Source: an uncultured Clostridia bacterium | Lineage (GTDB): Bacteria > Bacillota > Clostridia > Christensenellales > UBA1242 | Direction of reading: 5' to 3' | Assembly: GCA_934757865.1 (NCBI GenBank) | Contig: CAKVLS010000003.1 | Coordinates: 78,202-142,201, forward strand | Length of the DNA stretch: 64,000 nucleotides | Shown: positions 44,901 through 54,766 of the stretch, piece after piece | How positions within the stretch are numbered: the first letter of the stretch is position 1 | Layout: each line of letters begins with the position of its first letter | Made by a program: the position numbers and the translations under genes | The notes under the pieces: model-generated | Database searches by the model: none | Seen by the model: the letters and a program-made list of their open reading frames with translations, nothing else | Told to the model about the DNA's origin: nothing

Positions 44901-47900
44901 TAACCGCGACAAATGGCAGCTTCACAATGCCAGCTAGCGATGTTACAGTTTATGCAGAATTTGTAAAAGCTACATTCACAATCACTATTGCAGACACAAC
45001 TAACGGACTAGTTAAGAGTAGTAAGACTTCTGCAACTATGGGCGAAGAAATCACTTTGACCATAACAGCAGACAATGGCTATTTTGCTAATAGCGTAAGT
45101 TATAGACTAGCAGGAAGCACTCAAGATATTACTATTACTAATAGCAAATTCACAATGCCAGCAAGTAATATAACTGTGTATGTAGTGTTTGGTTTTAGAA
45201 ATTATACTATTACCAAAGGCACAATAGCTAACGGCACATTGACAGTTCCAGATACAGCTAAATACAAAGACACAGTTACTGTAACCGCAACACCAGCCAC
45301 TGGCTACGAGCTAACAGCTCTATACTACTACCTAGAAGGCGACAATACTACTAAGATAACCGTTACTGATAACAAGTTCACAATGCCAGCTAGCAACATA
45401 ACCATCTATGCAGAGTTCACTGCTATGACTAAGGTAACAGTAGATATAGAGGGCACTATTAGAAGCTTCCCATGTGCTAAGGGCGCTAAACTAGAAGATA
45501 TTCTTCCAGAAGATCTAAACGAGCACAACACAAGCGGCTACTATACCGAGGACGAAAGCGGCGACCGTACATACTATGACGCAAGTTATGTAGTAACCGG
45601 AGATATAACCCTAAAGACACACCTTGCAACCCTAGACAAATTAACCTTCACTGCCGACAACGCAAGCAGTCCAACAAGCTACAGCGTTAAGGGTAGTGAC
45701 AACACTGCAACATCAATCGTAATCCCTAAACTATACAATAACTTACCAGTTAAGGCGATAGCTGAAGCCGCGTTTAGTAAATATGAAAAGTTAACAAAAC
45801 TTGAGATGTCTAATACTATTGAATTAATCGGCTTGAAAGGTAGCGGTGAATCAACCTGGGCTAGAATTATAAATGACTCTCTAATAACCTCAATTTATTT
45901 GTCAGAAAATGTTAAAACTATATATCCAGGAGCCTTCAGCGGGGTTCAATTAACGTCTATAAAAGTCTCTAAAAACAATACTTCTTACAAAGTCGTAAAT
46001 GATTGCCTATTAACTTTTGATGGCGAAAGTTTGATAGCAGGATGCTCAGGAGATATAACTATTCCAAGTAGCGTAAAGACTATTGAAGCTCATGCTTTTG
46101 ATCAGAATATGGTAACATCAATAACCTTTAATGAAGTACTAGAAACTATAAATAGTTATGCATTTTACAAAAATAAACTTAGTCAAATTACTTTCCCATT
46201 AACGCTAAAAGAAATTGGGGGTAGTGCCTTTGCATACGGTTCACTTGAAGAAGTTGTATTTAACGAAGGATTAGAGGATATAAGGGAAGATGCTTTTACT
46301 AATGGAAAAATTAAAGACCTTAATATACCAAAGACTGTTAAAATAATTGAAAAAAATCCATTTAAAAATATTGGATATCTTGAAACAATAACCGTAGTAG
46401 AAGGGAATTCATATTACAAGTCTGTAGATAACTGCTTATTGACTATAGATGGAGAATACTTAATTACCGGTTGTAAAAATTCGGCGATTCCTAATACTGT
46501 AAAAGAAATAAAAGAATATGCTTTTGCTAATGTTAACCTAAGAAAAATTAATATTCCTAATGGAGTAGAAAGAATAGAAAAATATGCCTTTTTTGAGGTA
46601 CCTTTGGATGAAGTATTTTTACCTTCCAGCATTTCAGAAGTTGGACTTGGTGCTTTTATGACCCTAGAAAGTTTAGTAACCGTTTATCTAAATAACACAT
46701 ACTGTTATACTAATGCTGATGGTGGTTTTTATGATGACCTTGGACAAGTTCTTGGACATGCAACCAAAGTCTATGTCCTAGCGTCAGTTGATGATGGCTC
46801 TAACGCATACCTAAGCGATACTACTAAATTCCCATACGTATACGCAGGTATTATGTACAATGGCAATACTTACAAATTGTACAGCAAAGAAAAGGTAGAG
46901 TTAGTTACAGTAACTCTTACAGTAGACGGGGTAGAGCATACTTATGATGGCTTTAAGAATAGTACTCTAGCATCTGCCTTACCAGAAGAGTACAATGAGT
47001 ATAATACTAGCGGTTACTATATCGAGCTTGACAATGGCGACCGTGATTACTATGATGGCGATTATGTATTGACCGCTCCAATATCTTTAACAACCCATGT
47101 GGCTACTCTTGACAAAATAAGATTTAGTAAATTAGGCTCAGGTTATAAAGCTGGCTTCAAAAACACATCAATTACAGGAGATTATGTAATCCCTAGATTA
47201 TATGACGGTTTACCTGTTATACAGATTGAAAGCCGTTCTAGTTATTCTTTTGGTAGTAGTAAGACTGTTAATATCACAAGCATAGAATATCCTTCTTCTA
47301 TTACATTTATTGGTTCCAATGCGCTAACGGATACGAAAATACAATCTCTATTTGTAAGTAAAAATATTGTAAACTTTAACTTGGGTATCACAGTAAAATG
47401 TAATGAACTAAAAAGTATAAAAGTAGATACTAGAAATGCAAAGTACAAAGATTATAATCAAAATTGTGTTTTAACTATCGATGGCAAGACTTTGATCTCT
47501 GGAACAAAAAATACCACCGAAATTCCTTCTGGAGTAACTAAAATAGAAAATGATGCTTTTCATGCACTTACTAGCTTAAGATCTATAATTATAACTGAGG
47601 GAGTTACAACGATTGGACACGATGCTTTTGCATATACTGGATTAACACAAGTTGTGTTGCCTAAGAGCTTAACCAAGATTAACTGGAGAGCTTTTATGAA
47701 TTGTTACGGTTTAACTAAAATAACCGTTGCAGAAGGAAATATTACTTATAAATCTGTAAATGATAATTGTGTTTTGAGTGCTGATGGTACAAAACTAATT
47801 ACATGGACTAAAGAAGTAACTATTCCTGATACCGTTACAAGCATAGAATCTTATGGAGCTATCACAATAACAGATAAACCAATTACTTTACCTTCAGGGC

Positions 47901-50900
47901 TAAAGAGAATAGAAATGTATGCATTTAGCTTCAGCTATGGTTATTACAGTGCATCGGCGGCAAGCCCAGTTATTCTTCCTGAAGGACTAGAATATATAGG
48001 AACCCATGGCATTGTTTTATGGGACATTAGTGAATTATATCTTCCAAGTAGCATAACAGAACTTGGTTCAAATTTGGGCACCACAATTATTGATAGTGTG
48101 GATGCTGTATATATTAACAATACATATTGTTATGAAAATGTATTGAATACTGATACAACTTGCTTTAGATTTGAAACTGAGGTTAAAAAAGTCTACGTCC
48201 TAGCTTCAGTAGATGACGGTACTAATACATATCTAAAAAACACAGCTAATTTCCCATACAAGTATACCGGCGTGGTATACAACGGCAAGACATATAACTT
48301 GTACAGCAAAGAAGAGTTTAACCAAAGAATTACAATGCTTGCAGATGGCAGCAGAAGGACATATTTTGGAAATAATGGACAGGCTCTTTCTACCTTCTTG
48401 CCGGAGGAGTTAAATGAGCATAACACTAGCGGTTATTACTCTGTAGATGCAAATGGTGTGCGTACCTACTACGATGCAAGTTATATTGTTACTGAGGAGT
48501 TAGAGCTAAGAACTTACACAGCAACTTTTGACGGTCTAAAATTTACTGCAGATAATACTTCTAACCCAACATATTATTGTGTAGAAAGGAGTTCTTCTAC
48601 TGTAAAGATCTCAACCAAAACCCTTGTTATTCCAAAATATTACAATGGACTACCTGTTAAAGTCGTAGGAAAAGTTCCATATGAAAACGGTGCTGTGTAT
48701 ACATTTGAGATACCTAATACAGTAGAAGTTTTTGCTCCAGAAATTATGTATCATTGTAGCTCTCTATATTTACCAGATAGTGTAAAAGCTATTGGAACAA
48801 TTTCAAATCTATACGGTAACAATATAAACAAGGTAAGTCTACCACCTACTCTTGAGAAGATTAATGCTGTCGTTTCTGGGAACTCAGTAACATATTCTGC
48901 TACAATAGAGAATCCATTTAAGTGGAGTAATTATTTAGATAGTATAGAGTTAAGAGGCGAGAGTGAGAATTTTAAGGTAGTAAATAACTGCTTATTGTCA
49001 AAAGATGGTAAAACTCTAATATCTGGCACTAGAAAATCTATAATACCTGATGGCGTTACTATTATAGGCATCAGTGCTTTTGAAAAAATTAATCCTTCTA
49101 CACTTACATTGCCAGATGGTCTTGAAAGAATTGAAGATAATGCTTTTAAGGACTCTAACTGTGGCGGGATTGCAGAGTTGGTTTGCCCAAGCACTTTGAA
49201 ATACATTGGACAAAGAGCTTTTAGTAATATAAGTAGCAAACTTACAAAAATTACACTTAATGAAAGCTTGGAAACGCTTAATTATAGTTCTTTTGAATAT
49301 GCAAAAATAACCGAAATTAATATTCCGGCAGAATGCACTATTAACGGAGTCATTTCATATGAATATTCCAACCCATTTAGAGCATGTAAAAATCTTGTCA
49401 GCATTACTGTAAGTGCTGGTAGTACAAAATACAAAGTCGTAGATAATTGTTTATTAACTATAGATGGAAAAGATCTAATTTTTGGATGCAATACATCTAT
49501 TATTCCATCAAGCGTTGAGACTATCGGTTACCTAGCATTTAGCGGAGTCCAAAAGGATGAAATAACTATTCCGGAAAATGTAAAGACCATTGAACATAGT
49601 GCTTTCTTCCAGTCTAGTATTAAGACGGTATATTTTTCTGCAGGACTAACAAAATGCGCATCTGGTGTTCTTGATGATGGTATAAGTACTATATATATTA
49701 ATAATAGTTATACTTACAGTCTAACTTATTATTATTCAAATAAGTCTGACGGGCTTATCAGTGCTAGTGCTTCTATCAAATTAATCTATGTCCTAGCTTC
49801 AGCAGATGATGGCTCTAATACTTATATTAGTACAACTAATTATCCTTACAAGTATACTGGCGTGGTATATAAAGGCAACACATACAACTTGTACAGTAAG
49901 GAAAAATTAGATACATACGCAATAACACTTACTGTAGACGGTGTAGAGCATACTTATGACGGTACAAGAGGTTATACATTATCTTCAGCTATCCCAGAAG
50001 AGTTTAACGAGCATAATACTAGCGGATACTATATTGAGCTTGATAATGGAGACCGTGATTATTACGATGCTGACTATGTAATAATGGGTCCAATCTCTCT
50101 AACTACTCATAAGGCTACTTTAGATCACTTATCTTTTACTCCTGATGATGAATCTAACCCTACATATTACAAAGTAAAAGGTACATCTGTTGTTGAAAAT
50201 GCTGTCATACCAAAACTATACAACAACAAACCTGTTAAAGAGTTGCCTGATGATGCTTTTTGGTTATATAAATACAAATCTGTTGAGATGCCAGTTACAA
50301 TAGAAACTATTGGTAGAGGCGCACTATATGCGATAGGTTTGACATCTCTATATATTCCACAAAATGTCAAAACTATAACAGATTACAACCCAGCATGGGG
50401 CAATGAAGATTTAGCGGAAATAAAAGTAGACTCAAAGAACCAATATTTTACCGATATGGATAGTAACATAATCGTAGGAAAAGCTACTATGAGATTAGTA
50501 ACAGGTAGCAAAAATTGCACAATTATACCTGATGGTATAAAGGTAATAGGGCAAAATGCATATTATGGTTTTTATAATTTAGGTGCTGTAGTGCTTCCTA
50601 ATACAGTTGAAGAAATTGAATTTTATGCATTTAATGGCTGCGGAATTACAAGTATAAATCTACCAGAAGGCTTGACTAAAATAGGGAGTATGTCATTAAT
50701 GTATTTGAGGGCAGAAAGCATAACTTTGCCTGAGAGTTTGACGACTATAGAAAGTGATGCTTTTGGTTATGGATACCTAAAATCTATACATATCCCAAAA
50801 AATTTAACTCAAATGTATGACAATGCGTTTTATGATTGCCCTCTTACAAGTATTACTGTAGATAGTGAGAATAAAGCTTTTTATACTATAGATAACAACT

Positions 50901-51913
50901 GTCTAATTAAAACTGGTACCAAAGAGTTACTTATAGGGACAAAAGACACTGTTATTCCGTCAGATATAAAATCTATAGGTACTCGTGCTTTTTACCGTAT
51001 CAAAGAGATAACTAATATTACTATTCCTGAATCTTGCACATCTATTAGTGCATATGCATTTGAAGGAACTAAACTTACTTCGGTCACTATTCCTGCATCT
51101 ATTTCTCGATATGTTGGGCAAGGGGCTTTTGATATAGATACTTTGAAGACTGTATATATTGATAGCTCACAAATCTACAAGGCCGCTACAAAAGCAGATA
51201 TCCATACTGTAGGTGGCTTGTTAAAAAACGCTACCAGAGTTTATATCCTAGCGTCAGTTGATGACGGCTCTAATACATATCTAAGCAATACTACCAACTA
51301 CCCATACAAGTACACTGGCATGACTTATAATGGTAAGACTTATAATGTGTATAGCAAAGAGCAAGCGTATAGTGTAACTCATAGTAGGTCAGATGGAAAA
51401 GTGGCTGTTAATGGATTGCAATCTAAATATTTTTCGGGGGATACAGTTAAGTTTTCATTCTCATTCGGAGATTATTACGAATTAAGTTCTTATACTATAT
51501 CTGGAGGAGTTACAGCTACTAAGTCTGGTGCCAACTATACCTTTACAATGCCTAGTAAAAATTGCACAATTAGTGCAACAGCTAAGAGGAAGTCGGGGCT
51601 AACTAATATATACTTCATATCTATCAAGATAATGAATGGGTACACTTACGATCAAGTTATGAGAGCGGGTGGAACAACCGAGTTTGGATATGAATATGAC
51701 GCAAATGACAAAGGTCATTCAACAGGTTTTTTCCTAAAAGCTCCATATAAATTGAACAAAGTAGAAGTATATAATGGTTCTACTCAGACCTATAGCTTTG
51801 AAGGTTCAGATCAAGTTAAGGCATTTGCAAATGATGCTTATGCATTTTGGGTTGATGTTAACTGGAAAACGTTAAATTATGATCCAATTTATTATCTATA
51901 TATAACGACATAA
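41960..51913 (+). CDS. Giant membrane-anchored InlB-repeat / BspA-type LRR protein (3317 aa)
   Basis: N-terminal cytosolic ~20 residues and one membrane helix (about 22-42, MLVFLLVIAIAVVAVIFL) with no cleavage site, so it is likely an N-anchored extracellular protein. Residues ~50-1150 carry InlB/Listeria-Bacteroides repeats (YTFDGWYT...YYAHW type) alternating with ~75-residue modules ending in FxMPAxNVTVYAEF. Residues ~1157-3134 hold four superrepeats of about 470-530 residues. Each has a linker (PEE-NE-NTSGYY...DRDYYDADYV), a BspA-type leucine-rich repeat block (LRR_5: AFxxxxLTSITIPxxVxxIGxxAF) and a LASVDDGSNTYL / YKYTGVVYNGKTYNLYSKE cap. The C-terminal ~180 residues have one more MPSKN module and an unrecognised domain. 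No LPXTG. Probably an adhesin or host/matrix-binding protein. Confidence 0.85.
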   Translation: MGDMNWEDTERGGHLKKFFIKMLVFLLVIAIAVVAVIFLRPKKEYYNVGVTGETYCIPHLTGEGKYESGKTITISADDIPGYAFRNWTLNGEVVSTDAEYTFVVKKETSGTYIANYEAINYSVRMLGIYGAFSVTPTANVGDLIEIKDITPNEGYEAGRAYYTLDTNTEEITIVNNKFYMPAGDVRVIVEFNPITYTIEYELDEGKFEEGTTVVSTYNIKTTSFTLPKPTKFGYDFIGWTGPNLNYPTETVTIRRGSTGNRKYTANYEYHTYSITNVNGQNGTITVDSSAKYKSTVGVSVTANGGFGLSELYYILEGTDTKVPIIDNAFEMPAGNVTIYSTFSKIGYTIKLANITHGSVNIDKTSAYLGESVGIRVQADTAYRFSRSYYVVDGSVEQREFSGSFYMPGGNVTVVVEFTPEIYSLKLNLNGGKLNGVSYDGIYEYMTYTVESNRIVLPTPDEREDYEFLGWSGTDILPEGSYVLSYVIPRGSWGERTYSANWKIRTYKITFNNYDGSELLVLPAVEHGTIPQYVGTPTKPSTEEYDYIFNGWSPSLVAATKEAIYTATFTQKLHEYTITFDSCGGESVNPYIRHYNDNIGTMPTPTRRGYNLEGWFTRAEGGAQMIASDKVTADATYYAHWSLVEYTVEIDLAGGSFSGQTSFTYNVTSEDIAIQRPSKTGYTFTGFTGTELSEKTLDVTIAQGSVGNRVYLATYEAIKYTIKWLNYDGSTLLEEQVAYDTMPEYSGEKPTKPRDTEYSYVFNNVWQPAITKVTGNASYTAQFEAVTNGYTISFDSRGGSDVHEITKDYNKEIGTLPIPTFDGYTFDGWYTAVTGGDKLTETTKVTEDKTYYAHWSVITYTISYSLDGGTGTGVTSYTVETETFTLFTPTKTGYAFVGWTGTDLTSATVEVVIEKGSIGNRSYTANWSQSAFNISKGTVTNGTIDAPANAFMGATVTITATPAEGYEVSNYYYIAAGSTEKVTATNGSFTMPASDVTVYAEFVKATFTITIADTTNGLVKSSKTSATMGEEITLTITADNGYFANSVSYRLAGSTQDITITNSKFTMPASNITVYVVFGFRNYTITKGTIANGTLTVPDTAKYKDTVTVTATPATGYELTALYYYLEGDNTTKITVTDNKFTMPASNITIYAEFTAMTKVTVDIEGTIRSFPCAKGAKLEDILPEDLNEHNTSGYYTEDESGDRTYYDASYVVTGDITLKTHLATLDKLTFTADNASSPTSYSVKGSDNTATSIVIPKLYNNLPVKAIAEAAFSKYEKLTKLEMSNTIELIGLKGSGESTWARIINDSLITSIYLSENVKTIYPGAFSGVQLTSIKVSKNNTSYKVVNDCLLTFDGESLIAGCSGDITIPSSVKTIEAHAFDQNMVTSITFNEVLETINSYAFYKNKLSQITFPLTLKEIGGSAFAYGSLEEVVFNEGLEDIREDAFTNGKIKDLNIPKTVKIIEKNPFKNIGYLETITVVEGNSYYKSVDNCLLTIDGEYLITGCKNSAIPNTVKEIKEYAFANVNLRKINIPNGVERIEKYAFFEVPLDEVFLPSSISEVGLGAFMTLESLVTVYLNNTYCYTNADGGFYDDLGQVLGHATKVYVLASVDDGSNAYLSDTTKFPYVYAGIMYNGNTYKLYSKEKVELVTVTLTVDGVEHTYDGFKNSTLASALPEEYNEYNTSGYYIELDNGDRDYYDGDYVLTAPISLTTHVATLDKIRFSKLGSGYKAGFKNTSITGDYVIPRLYDGLPVIQIESRSSYSFGSSKTVNITSIEYPSSITFIGSNALTDTKIQSLFVSKNIVNFNLGITVKCNELKSIKVDTRNAKYKDYNQNCVLTIDGKTLISGTKNTTEIPSGVTKIENDAFHALTSLRSIIITEGVTTIGHDAFAYTGLTQVVLPKSLTKINWRAFMNCYGLTKITVAEGNITYKSVNDNCVLSADGTKLITWTKEVTIPDTVTSIESYGAITITDKPITLPSGLKRIEMYAFSFSYGYYSASAASPVILPEGLEYIGTHGIVLWDISELYLPSSITELGSNLGTTIIDSVDAVYINNTYCYENVLNTDTTCFRFETEVKKVYVLASVDDGTNTYLKNTANFPYKYTGVVYNGKTYNLYSKEEFNQRITMLADGSRRTYFGNNGQALSTFLPEELNEHNTSGYYSVDANGVRTYYDASYIVTEELELRTYTATFDGLKFTADNTSNPTYYCVERSSSTVKISTKTLVIPKYYNGLPVKVVGKVPYENGAVYTFEIPNTVEVFAPEIMYHCSSLYLPDSVKAIGTISNLYGNNINKVSLPPTLEKINAVVSGNSVTYSATIENPFKWSNYLDSIELRGESENFKVVNNCLLSKDGKTLISGTRKSIIPDGVTIIGISAFEKINPSTLTLPDGLERIEDNAFKDSNCGGIAELVCPSTLKYIGQRAFSNISSKLTKITLNESLETLNYSSFEYAKITEINIPAECTINGVISYEYSNPFRACKNLVSITVSAGSTKYKVVDNCLLTIDGKDLIFGCNTSIIPSSVETIGYLAFSGVQKDEITIPENVKTIEHSAFFQSSIKTVYFSAGLTKCASGVLDDGISTIYINNSYTYSLTYYYSNKSDGLISASASIKLIYVLASADDGSNTYISTTNYPYKYTGVVYKGNTYNLYSKEKLDTYAITLTVDGVEHTYDGTRGYTLSSAIPEEFNEHNTSGYYIELDNGDRDYYDADYVIMGPISLTTHKATLDHLSFTPDDESNPTYYKVKGTSVVENAVIPKLYNNKPVKELPDDAFWLYKYKSVEMPVTIETIGRGALYAIGLTSLYIPQNVKTITDYNPAWGNEDLAEIKVDSKNQYFTDMDSNIIVGKATMRLVTGSKNCTIIPDGIKVIGQNAYYGFYNLGAVVLPNTVEEIEFYAFNGCGITSINLPEGLTKIGSMSLMYLRAESITLPESLTTIESDAFGYGYLKSIHIPKNLTQMYDNAFYDCPLTSITVDSENKAFYTIDNNCLIKTGTKELLIGTKDTVIPSDIKSIGTRAFYRIKEITNITIPESCTSISAYAFEGTKLTSVTIPASISRYVGQGAFDIDTLKTVYIDSSQIYKAATKADIHTVGGLLKNATRVYILASVDDGSNTYLSNTTNYPYKYTGMTYNGKTYNVYSKEQAYSVTHSRSDGKVAVNGLQSKYFSGDTVKFSFSFGDYYELSSYTISGGVTATKSGANYTFTMPSKNCTISATAKRKSGLTNIYFISIKIMNGYTYDQVMRAGGTTEFGYEYDANDKGHSTGFFLKAPYKLNKVEVYNGSTQTYSFEGSDQVKAFANDAYAFWVDVNWKTLNYDPIYYLYITT
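45428..51365 (+). repeat. Four ~1.45-kb tandem superrepeats inside the giant gene
   Basis: Units start near 45428, 46905, 48325 and 49921. Parts are near-identical at DNA level, notably the linker (GAGCATAATACTAGCGG-type) and the cap encoding the SVDDGSNTYL and YTGVVYNGKTYNLYSKE segments (around 46780-46890, 48205-48310, 49795-49905 and 51250-51360), while the LRR parts have diverged. This pattern allows recombination between units. Confidence 0.8.
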
Positions 51914-51920
51914 CTTAATT

Positions 51921-51952
51921 AAAAAAGACCAAATTATTTTGGTCTTTTTTTG
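51921..51952 (+). terminator. Intrinsic terminator of giant gene
   Basis: AAAAAAGACCAAA / TTTGGTCTTTTTTT with a 4-nt loop. Confidence 0.9.
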
Positions 51953-52282
51953 TTCGGTTGATTTGTTCTTTGTTTATTTTATCCGTCTATTTTACCTTCT
52001 TGTTTTATCTATTTGTTATGCTTATTCGACTTTTTATTCTATTTGTTTTTTTTGTTTATATGTTTTGTTTATATGTTTTATTTATTTGCTTTACTTATAT
52101 GTTTTATTTTTTATCAAACTTATTATACTTGATTTCATGAGATTGATAAGTTGTGTTTTATCTTGTTTTTTAAGTTTTATATTTTAAGTGAGTGCAATTT
52201 GCTGGCGTGATTGATAGATTTGTGTTTTGGCGGAGTGGGTTTTTGAGTGAATAAAATTATGTAGAAATTTGTTTAATTGGTG
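51953..52282. other. T-rich low-complexity intergenic stretch
   Basis: Roughly 52000-52140 is a run of short T-rich words (GTTTATATGTTTT, TTTATTTG) almost lacking A/G clusters on this strand. ORFs across it are Phe/Leu/Tyr low-complexity and not credible. No RNA gene recognised. Confidence 0.5.
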
Positions 52283-52311
52283 TTGTTTTTGGGCGGCTAA
52301 AATGTTATAAT
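52283..52311 (+). promoter_or_regulatory. Promoter of YitT-family gene
   Basis: TTGTTT (52283-52288) and an extended -10 TGTTATAAT (TATAAT at 52306-52311), 17-bp spacer. Confidence 0.75.
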
Positions 52312-52349
52312 TGGAACTGGGAATTTATATATTATTTTAGGAGATTATT

Positions 52350-53477
52350 ATGTACATTAAGGCAAGTAGAAAGTGGCAATTTGCACTCGAAATAGCTATG
52401 GTTGTGATTGGCACTTTTGTTATGGGCTTTGCGTTCAGCGTGTTTTTGGAGCCTAACGAAATTTCGACCGGCGGATTTTCTGCGTTATCTATGGTAATTA
52501 GTATTTGGCTTGCAAAAATTGGGCTTCCTAATGTCCCAACTTCTGCCATTTATCTAGTGCTAAATATCGGGCTATACTTTTTGGCTCTCAAGACTCTTGG
52601 TAAAAAGTTCGCAATCAAGGCACTAATAGGCATTGTTTCGTTTTCGCTTAGTATGGAACTTTTTAGTATGCTAAACATCAACTTGCCATTTGAAACTCTA
52701 GTTTCGGCTATTTATGGCGGCGTAATTATGGGTGTGGGCGTTGGTCTTGTTGTGCGTTTTGGAGGTTCAACAGGAGGCTCAGATATGATAGCTTGCATAG
52801 TCAAAAAGAAAAACCCAACCGCAACTATTGGCACGCTTATGATATGTGTAGATATGTTTATTATCTTTCTTACAGTTATAACTTTTAGCAACGGCGTTGG
52901 GCTTTTGCCTTATACAATTATCGCCCTTGTACTTAGTATGTTTGTTACAGACTTCGTCAACGAGGGTTACAAACAAATTAGAGCTTTTAATATTGTTACA
53001 ACCAAACCTGAGGCTCTAGCTGAGGCTATAATGGACAAACTCGCTAGGGGCTGCACAATGAGTGAAGTAAAAGGTATGCACAGCAAGAGCGACAAATGCA
53101 TCCTTATATGCCTTGCTAGCAAATACCAATCAGGTCAGCTAAAAGGCATAATTAAAAGTATCGACCCAGATGCTTTTGTGTACATGACCAAAGTATCTGA
53201 AGTAATCGGTGCATGGAGCACTGTTGAAGAAATACAAAAAGAAACTGCTGGAAAGCAAGATACAAACCCAGCTCGCCGTGGCACTCTAAAATCTATTAAG
53301 AGGAAGAAAAATGAGCAAGAATCAATCGCAGAAACTAAACAAGAAGTAACAGCTTCTCAAGACACCTCAAAAGTTCAAACTGAATCTGTTGAGGCTCAAG
53401 ATACTAATGAGGTAGAGGAAGTTATCTCTCAAGAAGAGGCAACTGCTAAACCTAAAAAATCCAAAGCTAAAAAGTAA
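52350..53477 (+). CDS. YitT-family membrane protein (DUF161 + DUF2179)
   Basis: 375 residues; RBS AGGAGA. Five or six membrane helices with the YitT pattern (FLEPNEISTGGFSALSMVI, GGVIMGVGVGLVVRFGGSTGG). A cytosolic DUF2179 domain follows (KGMHSKSDKCILICLASKYQ, DPDAFVYMTKVSEVIG). The last ~90 residues are a Glu/Gln/Lys/Thr-rich disordered extension not seen in the core family. Function of the family is unknown. Terminator not obvious; the PP2C-like gene follows after 130 bp. Confidence 0.88.
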   Translation: MYIKASRKWQFALEIAMVVIGTFVMGFAFSVFLEPNEISTGGFSALSMVISIWLAKIGLPNVPTSAIYLVLNIGLYFLALKTLGKKFAIKALIGIVSFSLSMELFSMLNINLPFETLVSAIYGGVIMGVGVGLVVRFGGSTGGSDMIACIVKKKNPTATIGTLMICVDMFIIFLTVITFSNGVGLLPYTIIALVLSMFVTDFVNEGYKQIRAFNIVTTKPEALAEAIMDKLARGCTMSEVKGMHSKSDKCILICLASKYQSGQLKGIIKSIDPDAFVYMTKVSEVIGAWSTVEEIQKETAGKQDTNPARRGTLKSIKRKKNEQESIAETKQEVTASQDTSKVQTESVEAQDTNEVEEVISQEEATAKPKKSKAKK

Positions 53478-53607
53478 AGATTAAAAGCTTCTTAATAAAT
53501 AGTGAAAAACAAAAACTCAAATAGCAAGCAGTAGAAGTTACAAGCAATAATAAGATATATATTAGTTAAAAGTATATATATAATATATAAAATAAAAGGT
53601 AAAACAA

Positions 53608-54468
53608 ATGAGAAACGAAAAAGAAAAGTTCTTCGGCATTACGCACGCAGGTAGAGAGTGGAACGAGGACGCATATTATGTAGACGAAAAGTGTGGAATA
53701 GTGCTAGACGGTGCTACTGCACTTAATAACGAACATTACTCAAAAGAAGCCAGTGATGTTCGCTGGTATTCACAAAGATTAATAGAAATTTTGTCAAAAA
53801 ATATAAACAAAAAAGCGAGTATTTTCGACATAGTAGTAAAAAGCAATCAAAAAGTAATCGCCGAATATAACAAGCTTGCCAAAGGCACTCCAATTTTGGA
53901 TTATCCATGTAGTACCTGTGCATTATTTAGAGAAGTTGGCGATGATATAGAGTTTTTTGTTTTGGGCGATTCTGAGATACTTGTCGAGACAGTTAATAGT
54001 CTTTGTTTTTCGGTAGAAGATTCTCGCAATAAGGCAAATGACGGAATAGCTATAAGCAAACTTTTATATTTTGCAAAAACCGAAAAAACTTCGTTATTTG
54101 ATGCAATAGCAAACCACCCAGAAGTGTTCCAAGGTTCTCGTAAAAACAAAAACTCTGAGGGTCATTACTTTGTATTATCTAATGACTCGAACGCTATCCG
54201 CAATGGGCTAACTTATACTATTCCCAAAAAGTTAGTCGCAAAAATTATTATAGTAACTGACGGGTTTGCACAAGCTTTTGATACAATAAAATTTATGACA
54301 CAAGATGAGTTTATTAAGAGTATAAACTCACAAAAAGATGCTCAAAATGTATATGCAAAATTGCACAAAATACAACTAAAAGATGCCTCAGGCTTAAGTC
54401 ACCCAAGAGCCAAACTTAGAGATGACGCAACGCTTGTATTCTCTCGCCTAAACGACTATGTGAAGTAA
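53608..54468 (+). CDS. PP2C-like protein phosphatase
   Basis: 286 residues; RBS AAAGGTAA. PP2C motifs are visible: GREWNEDAYYV and GIVLDGATAL (metal-binding aspartates), PCSTCALFRE, VLGDSEILVE, IVTDGFAQAF and a C-terminal RDDATLVFSR. This is a compact, diverged PP2C (PPM) phosphatase removing phosphate from Ser/Thr proteins. No partner kinase is in the window. Cytosolic. Confidence 0.85.
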   Translation: MRNEKEKFFGITHAGREWNEDAYYVDEKCGIVLDGATALNNEHYSKEASDVRWYSQRLIEILSKNINKKASIFDIVVKSNQKVIAEYNKLAKGTPILDYPCSTCALFREVGDDIEFFVLGDSEILVETVNSLCFSVEDSRNKANDGIAISKLLYFAKTEKTSLFDAIANHPEVFQGSRKNKNSEGHYFVLSNDSNAIRNGLTYTIPKKLVAKIIIVTDGFAQAFDTIKFMTQDEFIKSINSQKDAQNVYAKLHKIQLKDASGLSHPRAKLRDDATLVFSRLNDYVK

Positions 54469-54557
54469 AAAATAAGATCGGTATTAAATAAAAATTAAGT
54501 GGCATTATTATATAAAAAATATCAAGTAAAAAACACTAAACTAACAGTAACAAAAAA

Positions 54558-54594
54558 ATCCTATCTCATTTAATTGAGATAGGACTTTTTATAC
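54558..54594 (+). terminator. Intrinsic terminator
   Basis: TCCTATCTCA / TGAGATAGGA hairpin followed by CTTTTTAT. It separates the PP2C-like gene from the CRISPR locus. Confidence 0.8.
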
Positions 54595-54715
54595 CCCTCG
54601 AAGTACCGTTTTTTGGACTTCAAATGTGATATTATATTTAATGATATATAAGGTTTTCTAATTAATATATTTTTTTAGATTATTTTGTCGAATGGATACT
54701 GATTTTAGTTATTTA

Positions 54716-54724
54716 TGGTATACT
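54716..54724 (+). promoter_or_regulatory. Candidate extended -10 promoter of cas9 operon
   Basis: TGGTATACT is an extended -10 with no good -35. Transcription from about 54731 would give a ~160-nt cas9 5' UTR that contains the complete antisense of the tracrRNA. Confidence 0.5.
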
Positions 54725-54766
54725 GAGATTGTCAAAGAGTACTTGTTTTTTGCTCCTAGGGGCAAT

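Noticed and set aside
10685..51913. LPXTG wall anchors on the InlB-repeat proteins
   Set aside because: All three C-termini end right after a repeat or domain, without LPXTG, hydrophobic segment or basic tail.
51939..52187. 82-codon Phe/Tyr/Leu/Cys-rich ORF
   Set aside because: Produced by T-rich low-complexity DNA; no RBS, no promoter, and a second overlapping frame is equally open.
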